Origin: CADEEN01 sp963783785
GTDB taxonomy: Bacteria; Pseudomonadota; Gammaproteobacteria; Burkholderiales; Burkholderiaceae_C
Assembly: GCA_963783785.1 (NCBI GenBank)
Contig: CAWAOQ010000017.1
Coordinates: 62,001-126,000 of the forward strand
Direction of reading: 5' to 3'
Length of the DNA: 64,000 nucleotides
The notes below the pieces were generated by a model. The model did not search any database, was not told where the DNA came from, and was given only the letters and a program-made list of their open reading frames with translations. Position 1 is the first letter of the stretch; every line of letters starts with the position of its first letter. This document shows, piece after piece, positions 18,739 through 28,225 of the stretch. A program made the position numbers and the translations under genes.

Positions 18739-19644
18739 ATGCCTGTCTACAAGACCCTCGAAGACGTGATCGGCGGCACGCCGCTGGTGCAACTGCAGCG
18801 CGTGTGCGGCGCCGACAACGCGCGACGCGGCAACGTGATCCTGGGCAAGCTCGAAGGCAACAACCCGGCCGGTTCGGTGAAGGATCGGCCGGCGATGAGC
18901 ATGATCAAGCGGGCCGAGGAGCGCGGCGACATCGCGCCCGGCGACACGCTGATCGAGGCCACCTCCGGCAACACCGGCATCGCGCTGGCGATGGCCGCGG
19001 CGATCCGCGGCTACCGCATGGTGCTGATCATGCCGGAGGACCTGTCGATCGAGCGCGCGCAGACGATGAAGGCCTTCGGTGCGGAACTGGTGCTGACGCC
19101 GCGCTCGGGCGGCATGGAGTACGCACGCGACCTGGCGCTGCAGATGCAGGCCGATGGCAAGGGCCGTGTGCTCGACCAGTTTGCCAACGCCGACAACCCG
19201 CGCATCCACTACGAGGCCACCGGCCCCGAGATCTGGGCCGACACCGCGGGCGGCATCACGCATTTCGTCAGCGCGATGGGCACCACCGGCACCATCACCG
19301 GCGTGTCGCGCTACTTGAAAGAGAAGAACCCGGCCGTGCGCATCGTCGGCGCGCAGCCGAGCGAGGGGTCGCGCATCCCTGGCATCCGCAAGTGGGCCGA
19401 GGCCTACCTGCCCAAGATCTACGACGCGAGCCATGTCGACGAGATCGTGCTGGTCAGCCAGGCCGACGCGGAGGACATGGCGCGCCGGCTGGCATGCGAG
19501 GAAGGCCTGTTTGCCGGCATTTCGGCCGCCGGGGCCTGCTGCGTGGCGTTGCGACTGGCCGAGCGCCTGGAGAACGCGACGATCGTGTTCATCGTCTGCG
19601 ACCGCGGCGATCGCTACCTGTCGACGGGTGTGTTCCCGGCATGA
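18739..19644 (+). CDS. cysM: Cysteine synthase B
   Basis: PLP-dependent enzyme making cysteine (or S-sulfocysteine with thiosulfate) from O-acetylserine. The PLP Lys is in NNPAGSVKDRPAMSM (about residue 49); the substrate loop EATSGNTGIALAM and the phosphate-binding glycines in SAMGTTGTITGVSRYL are intact. The CysM-type insertion KWAEAYLPKIYDASHVD and the short 301-residue length separate it from CysK. The ATG at 18739 fits the family N-terminus (MPVYKTLEDVIGGTPL). The nudix gene overlaps its stop by ATGA and tusA follows, suggesting a small sulfur-related operon. Confidence 0.95.
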   Translation: MPVYKTLEDVIGGTPLVQLQRVCGADNARRGNVILGKLEGNNPAGSVKDRPAMSMIKRAEERGDIAPGDTLIEATSGNTGIALAMAAAIRGYRMVLIMPEDLSIERAQTMKAFGAELVLTPRSGGMEYARDLALQMQADGKGRVLDQFANADNPRIHYEATGPEIWADTAGGITHFVSAMGTTGTITGVSRYLKEKNPAVRIVGAQPSEGSRIPGIRKWAEAYLPKIYDASHVDEIVLVSQADAEDMARRLACEEGLFAGISAAGACCVALRLAERLENATIVFIVCDRGDRYLSTGVFPA

Positions 19645-20177
19645 CGACCTACAAGTTCTGCCCGCACTGCGCCGCCGGGCTGGCGCCGATCGAACTGGAA
19701 GAGGACGGCGGCCCGAGGACGCGGCTGCGCTGCGCGGCGTGCGGCTTCACGCACTGGAACAACCCGACGCCGGTGCTCGCCGCCGTCGTCGAGTGCACCG
19801 ACCGCGACGGGCGCCTGCTGCTGGCGCGCAACGCGGCGTGGCCGGGCCGGCAGTTCGCGCTGATCACCGGCTTCATGGAAGCGGGCGAGACCGCCGAGGC
19901 CGGCGTGGTGCGCGAGGTCGCCGAAGAGACGGCGCTGACGGTCGATGCGCTTTCGTTGATCGGTGTCTACGACTTCCAGCGCATGAACCAGGTCATCATC
20001 GCCTACCACGCCGCCGCTCGCGGCGAGGTGCGGCTGTCGCCCGAACTGGCCGAGTACCGCTTGTTCGCACCGCAGGACGTGAAGTGCTGGTCGGCCGGCA
20101 CCGGCCAGGCGCTGGCCGATTGGCTGCGCAGCCGCGGCCACCAGCCGCAGTTCATCGACTTTGCGGCGCGCGCCTAG
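19641..20177 (+). CDS. Nudix hydrolase with N-terminal zinc ribbon
   Basis: 178-residue Nudix pyrophosphohydrolase. A zinc ribbon (CPHC at residues 7-10, CAAC near 34-37) precedes the Nudix box GFMEAGETAEAGVVREVAEET, which keeps all metal-binding glutamates (G5xE7xREVxEE pattern). The SQPWPF array marking NADH pyrophosphatase (NudC) was not seen, so ADP-ribose or another nucleoside diphosphate compound is more likely. It overlaps the cysM stop by ATGA, indicating coupled translation. Intact frame. Confidence 0.92.
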   Translation: MTTYKFCPHCAAGLAPIELEEDGGPRTRLRCAACGFTHWNNPTPVLAAVVECTDRDGRLLLARNAAWPGRQFALITGFMEAGETAEAGVVREVAEETALTVDALSLIGVYDFQRMNQVIIAYHAAARGEVRLSPELAEYRLFAPQDVKCWSAGTGQALADWLRSRGHQPQFIDFAARA

Positions 20178-20210
20178 AATCAGCGTCGCTGTTGTGAAGG
20201 AACGCCCGCC

Positions 20211-20438
20211 ATGGAAGCGAACAAAGAACTCGATGCCCGCGGCCTGAATTGCCCGCTGCCGATCCTCAAGGCCAAGAAGGCACTGGCCGACATGCACAGC
20301 GGCGAGGTGCTCAAGGTCGTGGCCACCGACCCCGGCTCGGTGCGCGACTTCCAGGCCTTCTCACGCCAGACCGGCAACGAGCTGGTCGAGCAATCGAGCG
20401 GAGAGAAGGAGTTCGTGCACTACCTGCGGCGCAGGTAG
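20211..20438 (+). CDS. tusA: TusA-family sulfur carrier protein
   Basis: 75-residue sulfur-relay protein. The defining motif is LDARGLNCPLPILKAKKAL with the persulfide-carrying Cys at about residue 14 (CPxP). The C-terminal VVATDPGSVRDFQAF block is also typical. TusA proteins pass sulfane sulfur for tRNA thiolation or other sulfur metabolism. It is third in the cysM-nudix-tusA cluster, with its own upstream TAGAAT-like -10 near 20175 and a GAAGGAA ribosome-binding site. A terminator-like hairpin overlaps its last codons. Confidence 0.93.
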   Translation: MEANKELDARGLNCPLPILKAKKALADMHSGEVLKVVATDPGSVRDFQAFSRQTGNELVEQSSGEKEFVHYLRRR

Positions 20439-20446
20439 TGTTTCTC
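20418..20446 (+). terminator. Intrinsic terminator overlapping the tusA stop
   Basis: A perfect 10-bp stem (CACTACCTGC / GCAGGTAGTG) with a GGC loop is followed by TTTCTC. The stem contains the last tusA codons and its TAG stop (20436-20438). The orientation fits termination of the cysM-nudix-tusA transcript. Confidence 0.7.
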
Positions 20447-20447
20447 A

Positions 20448-20493
20448 CAAGGAAACGCAGGGCCGCCCCAAGTTTCCTTGACCCCCGCGGGGG
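20448..20493. repeat. Nested inverted repeats between convergent tusA and galU
   Basis: A 9-bp perfect inverted repeat (CAAGGAAAC at 20448-20456, GTTTCCTTG at 20472-20480) is followed immediately by the 12-bp palindrome CCCCCGCGGGGG. Between convergent genes this is consistent with a bidirectional terminator or a small dispersed intergenic element. Confidence 0.6.
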
Positions 20494-20525
20494 GCGGGCT
20501 GGGCGCAGCCCGGCTCTGGGGGCGC

Positions 20526-21393
<868 letters not shown>

Positions 21394-21476
21394 TGCTTAC
21401 AATTGACGCAGGGAGACAGGCAGATTCTGGCACGCGCCGCATGCGCGTCCCCGTGTCGACGCTGCCCTGGGATCGC

Positions 21477-22457
21477 ATGGACGTCCTGATCGTTGAGCCG
21501 CTCGAGCCGGAGGTCATGCAGTGGCTGGGCGAACGCCATGCCGTTCGCTATGCGCCGGAACTGGCTCACGATCCACGCTCACTGCGCCAGGCCTTGTTCA
21601 ATGTCCGTGCCCTGATCATCCCGCCTTCGGTCGCGCTGGATGCCCAGGTGCTGCATTACGCGCCGGTGCTGCGCGCGGTGGGCCGGCTCAGTTCAGGCGC
21701 CGAGAACATCGACCTCGACGCCTGCGGCCGGGCTGGTGTCGAGGTGGTGCGCAGCATCACCGCCAGCGCGGTCGCGGAAGCCGAATTCATGGTCGGTGCG
21801 CTGCTGGCGATGCTGCGGCGCGTGCCGGTGCTGAATGCCGAAGGACTGCTGGTCGGCCGCGAACTCGGTGGATCGACGGTCGGGCTGATCGGCATGGTGC
21901 CGGCTGCGCGCTCTCTGGCGCAACTGCTCGGGGCCTTCGGCTCGCGCGTGGTCGGCTACGACCCTTCGGTGCACGCGTCGGACAACGTCTGGGGCCGCTG
22001 GCGCGTCGAGCCGTTGCCGCTGCGCGACCTGATGGAGCAATGCGACGGCGTGTGCGTGCAGTTGGCCTATTTCACGCGCTACCAGGGCCTGATCGGCGAG
22101 CGCTTCCTGCCGTTCTGCAAACCCAACCAGGTGCTGGTCAGCGTGGCCCATTCGAGCCTGTTCGATCAGGACGCTCTGGCCGAGGTGCTGGCCACCGGCC
22201 GCATGGCCGCGGCCTGGTTCGACAGCATGGAGCCCGGTGCGTTGGACCCGGGCCGCCCGCTGCACGACATCGACACGCTGCAGATCACGCCGCGGGTGGC
22301 GGGGACCACGCGCGAATCGCGCATCCGCAGCGCCTGGGCCGTGGCGCGGCGTATCGACGAGTTGCTGACGGCTCCCGCGATGCCGCAGCGCGCTCAACTC
22401 AAGTCGACGACGCCAGACGAGCCGCTTGATCTTCCAGCCGACGAAGCGTCTGGCTGA
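21477..22457 (+). CDS. D-2-hydroxyacid dehydrogenase-like protein, degenerate active site
   Basis: Fold of the D-isomer-specific 2-hydroxyacid dehydrogenases (SerA/LdhA family), about 326 residues, intact. The family order is clear: GRLSSGAENIDLDACGRAGVEV, VAEAEFMVGALLAMLRR, then the Rossmann segment GSTVGLIGMVPAARSLAQLLGAFG. However, the GxGxxG loop is GMVPAA, the catalytic Arg of the ARGG motif is replaced (VAHSSLFD), and the catalytic His of TPHIAG is Arg (TPRVAG). Oxidoreductase activity is therefore doubtful. Start is ATG 21477 (MDVLIVEPL) or 21441. The 3' end overlaps the convergent valS gene by 59 bases. Confidence 0.8.
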   Translation: MDVLIVEPLEPEVMQWLGERHAVRYAPELAHDPRSLRQALFNVRALIIPPSVALDAQVLHYAPVLRAVGRLSSGAENIDLDACGRAGVEVVRSITASAVAEAEFMVGALLAMLRRVPVLNAEGLLVGRELGGSTVGLIGMVPAARSLAQLLGAFGSRVVGYDPSVHASDNVWGRWRVEPLPLRDLMEQCDGVCVQLAYFTRYQGLIGERFLPFCKPNQVLVSVAHSSLFDQDALAEVLATGRMAAAWFDSMEPGALDPGRPLHDIDTLQITPRVAGTTRESRIRSAWAVARRIDELLTAPAMPQRAQLKSTTPDEPLDLPADEASG

Positions 22458-25233
22458 ATTCGGCCAACCGCTGGCGCTCCTGCTCGACCACCGCTGCCGG
22501 CGCGCGGGCGACGAAGCCTTCGTTGCCGAGCTTGGCCTGGGCCTTGGCCACCTCGCCCTGCAGGCGGGCGATTTCCTTGGCCAGGCGGGCTTGCTCGGCC
22601 GCGACGTCGATCTGCACTTCGAGCGCCATGCGCGCGCCGCCTTGCACGGCGACCGGTGCGTTCAGCGTGGCTTGGGCAAAGGCGGCGTCGTCGACATAGC
22701 GCCTGACCTCCGAGACCTTGGCCAGCGCCTTCAGCAGCGGGGCCGCGGCATCGAAGAATCCTCCTTCACCATAGACCAGCAGCGGCACGCGATCGGCCGG
22801 TGACAGCGACATCTCGCTGCGCAGGTTGCGGCAGGCACCGACCACGGCCTTCAGCTGCGCCACCCAGGCGTCGGCGCTGGTGTCGATGCGCTCGGGTTGC
22901 GCTATCGGGTAGGGCGCGGTGACGATGCCATCGGCGGCAGCGGCCACTTTGCGTTCGGCGACAGGCGCCACGCGCTCCCACAGTTCGGCGGTGATGAACG
23001 GCGTCAACGGGTGCAGCAGGCGCAGCACGGTCTCGAGGACCCGGATCAACGTTCGCCGGGCGGCGCGCTGCTGCGCGGCATCGCCGGCCTGGATCTGGAC
23101 CTTGGCGATCTCGAGGTACCAGTCGCAGTACTCGTCCCACACGAACGCGTAGATCGCATTGGCGACATTGTCGAGGCGGTAGTCGGCAAAGCCCTGCGCC
23201 ACGGCGGCCTCGACGCGCTGCAACTCGCCGACGATCCAGCGGTCGGCCGGCGAGAAATCGAGGTAGCCACCGGCCTCGCACTCGTCGGCACGGTGCGGTG
23301 CGAGACCGCAATCCTGACCCTCGCAGTTCATCAGCACGAAGCGCGTGGCGTTCCAGAGCTTGTTGCAGAAGTTGCGGTAGCCCTCGCAGCGCTGGGTGTC
23401 GAAGTTGATGTCACGGCCCAGGCTGGCGTAGCTGGCCATCGTGAAGCGCAATGCGTCGGCACCGTAGGCCGGCATGCCCTGCGGGAATTCCTTGGAGATG
23501 CGTGCGGCGATCTTCGGCGCGCGCTCGGGCCGGCGCAGGCCGACCGTCGACTTGCGGATCAGCGTGTCGAGATCGACGCCCTGGATCAGGTCCACCGGAT
23601 CGAGCACGTTGCCTTCGCTCTTGCTCATCTTGTGGCCATGCGCATCGCGCACCAGGCCGTGGATGTAGACGTCGCGGAACGGCACCTTGCCGGTGAAGTG
23701 CAGTGTCATCATGATCATCCGGGCGACCCAGAAGAAGATGATGTCGAAGCCCGTGACCAGCACGGTCGACGGCAGGAACAGGTCCTGCTCGATGGTCTTG
23801 CCAGGCCAGCCGAGCGTCGAGAACGGGAACTGCGATGCCGAGTACCAGGTGTCGAGCACGTCTTCGTCGCGCGTCAACTCGCCGCGGTAGCCGGCTGCGG
23901 TGGCCTGGGCGCGCGCCTCGTCTTCATTGCGGGCAACGAACAATTCGCCGCCGCTGCCGTACCAGGCCGGGATCTGGTGGCCCCACCAGAGCTGGCGCGA
24001 GATGCACCAGTCCTGGATGTTCTTCATCCATTGGTTCCAGGTGTTGACCCACTGCGGCGGCACGAAACGCACCTCGCCACGCTCGACGGCAGCGATCGCG
24101 CGGCCGGCGATCGAGTCGCCGTCGCGACCGGGCTTGGTCATCGCGATGAACCACTGGTCGGTCAGCATCGGTTCGACGATCTGGCCGGTGCGCGCGCAGC
24201 GCGGCACCGTCAGCTTGTGCTTTCTGGTTTCGACCAGCAGGCCCAGGGCCTCGAGGTCGGCGACGACCCGCTTGCGCGCCACGAAACGGTCCAGCCCGCG
24301 GTATGCCGCCGGCGCGTTGTCGTTGATCGTGGCATCGAGCGCCAGCACGCCGATCACCGGCAGTCCGTGGCGTTGGCCGACCGCATAGTCGTTGGCGTCG
24401 TGCGCCGGCGTCACCTTGACCACGCCGGTACCGAATTCGCGGTCGACATAGGCATCGGCGATGACGGGGATCGTGCGGTCGCACAGCGGCAGCGTCACCT
24501 GCTTGCCGACGAACGCCGTGTAGCGCTCGTCGTCCGGGTGCACCATCACCGCGGTGTCGCCGAGCATGGTTTCCGGCCGGGTGGTGGCCACCACCAGCGA
24601 TGCCGACCCGTCGGCCAGCGGATAGCGGATGTGCCACAGGAAGCCGTCTTCCTCTTCGCTCTCGACCTCGAGATCCGACACCGCCGAACGCAGCACCGGA
24701 TCCCAGCTCACCAGCCGCTTGCCGCGGTAGATCAGGCCTTCCTCATACAGGCGCACGAAGGTCTCGTTGACCACCGCCGACTGCGTGGCATCCATCGTGA
24801 AGTACTCGCGCGACCAGTCCACCGTGTCGCCGATGCGCCGCATCTGGCCGGTGATGATGTTGCCGCTCTCTTCCTTCCATTCCCAGACGCGGGCGACGAA
24901 GTTCTTGCGCCCGATGTCGTGCCGGTTCTTGCCCTCGTCCTGCAATTGGCGCTCGACGACGATCTGGGTGGCGATGCCGGCGTGGTCGGTGCCCGGCAGC
25001 CACAACGTGTTGAAGCCGCGCATGCGGTGGTAGCGCGTCAGCGCGTCCATGATCGTGTGGTTGAAGCCGTGGCCCATGTGCAGCGTGCCGGTCACGTTGG
25101 GTGGCGGCAGCTGGATGCTGAACGAGGGCTTGGTGGCGTCGAGCGTCGGCGCAAACAGGCCGGGCTGGGCCCATATCGGCGCCCATTTCGCCTCGATGGC
25201 GGCGGGCTCGAAGGACTTGGCGAGGTCGGTCAT
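22399..25233 (-). CDS. valS: Valyl-tRNA synthetase
   Basis: Charges tRNA-Val; class I synthetase with an editing domain. 944 residues, intact. The HIGH-type motif is HMGHGFNHTIMD near residue 50. The CP1 editing region includes VATTRPETMLGDTAVMVHP and TPAHDANDY. KMSKS appears exactly as HKMSKSEGNVLDPVD. The C-terminal tRNA-binding coiled coil runs from about residue 880 (EQARLAKEIARLQGEVAKAQAK). The ATG at 25233 gives MTDLAKSFEPAAIEAKW. The strong antisense open frame (about 870 codons) is a GC-rich shadow. The 3' end overlaps the convergent dehydrogenase-like gene. Confidence 0.97.
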   Translation of the reverse strand: MTDLAKSFEPAAIEAKWAPIWAQPGLFAPTLDATKPSFSIQLPPPNVTGTLHMGHGFNHTIMDALTRYHRMRGFNTLWLPGTDHAGIATQIVVERQLQDEGKNRHDIGRKNFVARVWEWKEESGNIITGQMRRIGDTVDWSREYFTMDATQSAVVNETFVRLYEEGLIYRGKRLVSWDPVLRSAVSDLEVESEEEDGFLWHIRYPLADGSASLVVATTRPETMLGDTAVMVHPDDERYTAFVGKQVTLPLCDRTIPVIADAYVDREFGTGVVKVTPAHDANDYAVGQRHGLPVIGVLALDATINDNAPAAYRGLDRFVARKRVVADLEALGLLVETRKHKLTVPRCARTGQIVEPMLTDQWFIAMTKPGRDGDSIAGRAIAAVERGEVRFVPPQWVNTWNQWMKNIQDWCISRQLWWGHQIPAWYGSGGELFVARNEDEARAQATAAGYRGELTRDEDVLDTWYSASQFPFSTLGWPGKTIEQDLFLPSTVLVTGFDIIFFWVARMIMMTLHFTGKVPFRDVYIHGLVRDAHGHKMSKSEGNVLDPVDLIQGVDLDTLIRKSTVGLRRPERAPKIAARISKEFPQGMPAYGADALRFTMASYASLGRDINFDTQRCEGYRNFCNKLWNATRFVLMNCEGQDCGLAPHRADECEAGGYLDFSPADRWIVGELQRVEAAVAQGFADYRLDNVANAIYAFVWDEYCDWYLEIAKVQIQAGDAAQQRAARRTLIRVLETVLRLLHPLTPFITAELWERVAPVAERKVAAAADGIVTAPYPIAQPERIDTSADAWVAQLKAVVGACRNLRSEMSLSPADRVPLLVYGEGGFFDAAAPLLKALAKVSEVRRYVDDAAFAQATLNAPVAVQGGARMALEVQIDVAAEQARLAKEIARLQGEVAKAQAKLGNEGFVARAPAAVVEQERQRLAEFSQTLRRLEDQAARLASST

Positions 25234-25360
25234 GGTGGCAACAGGCTGTCACGCGCCAACACGATCCATGTCAACGCGCGCGGGGTCTCGGGGGTTTTGT
25301 CGATTCTAGGTCGTGCTACCTTGAAGCCCGTCGATTCCAGCCCTGCCAAGGAGTACCGCG

Positions 25361-26765
25361 ATGCCTGCCCTGTCCCGTCGAACATTGCGCACGCTGGCGT
25401 GTGCGTTGCCCCTGTTGCTGGCCGCTTGCGGCGGCGGCGGAGACGACCACAACGCGCCGCCGGTGGATTGCAGCGTGACCGGACAGCAGACCTGGCTGCG
25501 CAGCTACATGAATGATTGGTACTTCTGGTACGCGCTCGCCCCGAACCCGTCGCCGGATGGATTCGACACCGTCGATGCCTACTTCAATGCGCTGCTCTAC
25601 GGCGGCGGTGGTCTGATTCCCAATGGCGGCGGCGCGGTGTGGCCGGCCGATCGCTACAGCGGGTATGAGTCCACCGAGAGCTTCAACCGCTTCTTCGGCG
25701 CCGGCCAGACGCTGGGCTACGGCGTCGCGGTGGCCGGCATCGAAGTCACCGAGCCGACGCCGCAGCCGACGGCACCGCTGTACATCCGCTATATCGAGCC
25801 GCTGTCGCCAGCGGCCGCCGCCGGGTTGGTGCGCGGCGAGCGGGTGATGTCGATCAATGGCGTCGATGCGGCCAGCGTCATCAGTGCCAACGATTTCAGC
25901 GCACTCACCGCGAACGCGGTGGGTGATCAGCTGACGTTGGTGGTACGCAACGCCCTCGGCGTCGATCGCACGGTGGTGTTGTCGGCGGTGGTGTTTGCCT
26001 TGTCGCCGGTGCAGAACGCACAGTTCCTGCTGACGCCCAACGGCCGCTCGATCGGGTACGTCATGGTCAAGGACATGATCGATCAGGGCACAACGGCCCG
26101 GGCAGACCTGGCCCAGGCCTTCGACAGCTTCAAGACGAACAACGTCCAGGAACTGGTGCTCGACCTGCGCTACAACGGCGGCGGCCTGGTGTCGATGGCC
26201 GGCACGCTTGGCGTCGTACGCCGCCGGCTCGCGCGGCAGCGGCCAATTGTTCGCACGCCTGCTCTACAACGACAAGCGCAGCGCCTACAACGAGGACTTC
26301 AGTTTCACGAATCCCGCGGCATGGGCCGGCCTCAGCAAGGTCTACGTCCTGGCCGGCCCGCGCACCTGCTCGGCCAGCGAGCAGGTCGTCAACGGCCTGC
26401 GCGGTGTGGGTGTCGATGTGGTCGCGATCGGCGACACCACCTGTGGCAAGCCGGTCGGCTTCCTGCCTCAGGGCGACGCCTGTGGCACGACCTACAGCGT
26501 GGTCAACTTCGAGGGCGTCAACGCTCGCAACGAGGGCCGCTACTTCGACGGCTTCGCCGCGACCTGTGCCGTCGCCGAAGATTTCAGCGTGCCGATCGGC
26601 GCCACCAACGACAGCCTGCTGGTGGCCGCCGCGCACCATGCCGACAACGGCGCCTGTCCGGCCGGCACGGCTTTGCGCGAGCAGCCGCAATCGCGGCAGG
26701 GCGCGCCGCGCAAGCGCTACAACGGCGCCGACGGTGGCGAGCGCACGGGGATGTCGGCACGCTGA
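25361..26765 (+). CDS. S41 (C-terminal processing) peptidase lipoprotein (one frame shift)
   Basis: Predicted lipoprotein: MPALSRRTLRTLACALPLLLAACGGGG with a lipobox Cys near residue 22. A PDZ-like segment follows (YIRYIEPLSPAAAAGLVRGERVMSINGVD), then the S41 core: GYVMVKDM, ELVLDLRYNGGG and, after the frame shift, YVLAGPRTCSASEQVVNGL with the catalytic Ser (TCSASE). The shift is one extra base near 26212 (GGC ACG CTT, extra G, GCG TCG TAC). Corrected length is about 467 residues. The ATG at 25361 has an AAGGAG ribosome-binding site. It acts at the cell envelope; substrate unknown. Confidence 0.88.
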
Positions 26766-26782
26766 ACGACCCAAGCCCTGGC

Positions 26783-26788
26783 TACGAT
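26783..26788 (+). promoter_or_regulatory. Possible -10 element upstream of gor
   Basis: TACGAT ends 6 bases before an ATG at 26795 that opens a 10-codon reading frame, the same geometry seen at cysM, polA and uvrD. The -35 is not evident. Confidence 0.35.
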
Positions 26789-26794
26789 CCTGTC

Positions 26795-26827
26795 ATGCTG
26801 TCGCAAAGGGCTGAGCGGGGTTTGTGA
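26795..26827 (+). CDS. Possible 10-codon leader peptide coupled to gor
   Basis: The frame MLSQRAERGL starts at ATG 26795 just after a -10-like TACGAT and stops with TGA at 26825-26827. That TGA overlaps the gor ATG (TGATG). It may simply be chance sequence; if translated from a leaderless transcript it would couple ribosomes into gor. Confidence 0.3.
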   Translation: MLSQRAERGL

Positions 26828-28225
26828 TGCAGGAAGTCGATCTCTTCGTCATCGGCGGTGGCTCGGGCGGTGTGCGCGCCGCGCGGGTGGCGGCGCAGCA
26901 CGGTGCGCGCGTCGCGTTGGCCGAAGAGCACCGCGTCGGCGGCACCTGCGTGATCCGTGGCTGCGTGCCGAAGAAGCTGATGGTGCTGGCCTCGCGCTTT
27001 GCGCAGGGCTTCGCCGAGGGCGCCGGGTTCGGCTGGAACCTGTTCGCGCCGCCGCGGTTCTCCTGGCCCGAGTTGATGGGCCGCGTCCATGCCGAGGTCG
27101 CTCGGCTGGAGGGTGTGTACAGCACGACGCTGTTGCGTGCCGGCGTTGCGCTGCATGCCGACCGTGCCGTGCTCGAAGACGCGAACACGGTGGCGCTGGT
27201 GGGCAGCGGCGAGCGTTTTCGTGCGCGGCAGATCCTGATCGCCACCGGTGCCGTGCCGCAGATGGTGCCCGCGATCCCCGGTGGCGAGTTCGCCTCGAGT
27301 TCGAACGATCTGTTCGATTGGCCCGAGCAACCGCGCCGCGTGGTGGTGCAGGGTGCCGGCTACATCGCGCTCGAGTTCGCCTGCCTGCTGCGGCGCCTCG
27401 GCTCCGACGTGACCGTCGTGCTGCGTGGCGAGCGCGTATTGCGTGGCTTCGACGACGAGGTGCGCGAGCACCTGCAGTCGCAGCTCGAAATGCAGGGCAT
27501 CGCGTTCGTGACCCGTGCAGCGCTGGCGGCGATCGAACCCCGTCGCGACGGCCTGACCGTCACGCTCGACAGCGGCAGGGTGTTGAATGCCAACGCGGTG
27601 CTGCGGGCCCTCGGTCGCCTGCCCAACACGGCCGGCCTGGGCCTCGAGGCGGCCGGCGTCGCGCTCGGTGCCGACGGCGCGGTGGTGGTCAACCTCGACG
27701 GCCAGACCTCGGTGCCGCACATCCATGCCATCGGCGACGTGACCGACCGCGTGCAACTCACGCCGGCAGCGATCCGCGAGGGCCAGGCCTATGCCGAGCG
27801 CGTGTTCGGCGGCCGTGTCGGGCACCCGGCTGTCGCACCTCGGCCCGCAGGGCATCGTGCCATCGGCGGTGTTCACGACGCCCGAGGTCGGCAGCGTCGG
27901 CCTCGCCGAGAGCGAGGCGCTGGCCGCGCACCCCGACATCGATGTCTACAGCAGCACCTTCAAGCCGATGCGCACGGCCTTTGCCGGCAGCGACGAGCGC
28001 ACGCTGATGAAGCTCGTCGTGCGGCGCTCGACCGGCCATGTGCTCGGCTGCCACATCGTCGGCGCCGACGCCGCCGAGATGATCCAGCTGGTCGGCGTGG
28101 CGCTGCAGATGGGTGCCACGAAGGCCGATCTCGACGCCACGCTGGCGGTGCACCCGACCGCAGCCGAGGAGTTGGTGACGATGCGCACGCCCACGCGACA
28201 GCACGGGCGCCACGACGTCACATGA
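26827..28225 (+). CDS. gor: Glutathione-disulfide reductase (one frame shift)
   Basis: FAD/NADPH enzyme keeping glutathione reduced in the cytoplasm. Seen: the FAD motif IGGGSGGVRAARVAA, the redox-active disulfide GGTCVIRGCVPKKLM (CxxxxC) near residue 42, the NADPH-binding VVVQGAGYIALEFACLLRRLG, HAIGDVTDRVQLTPAAIREG, and the C-terminal HPTAAEELVTMR, whose His-Pro/Glu pair completes the active site. One extra base near 27820 (GGC CGT, extra G, TCG GGC) shifts the frame ahead of the interface domain. Corrected length is about 465 residues. ATG 26827 is chosen (GTG at 26824 also possible). The 3' end overlaps convergent guaC by 8 bases. Confidence 0.92.

Noticed and set aside
22897..25515. 872-codon open frame on the plus strand opposite valS
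   Set aside because: It is the antisense shadow of an intact, clearly recognisable valS. Composition is Arg/Val/Asp-rich with no family motifs, as expected for high-GC third-position bias.
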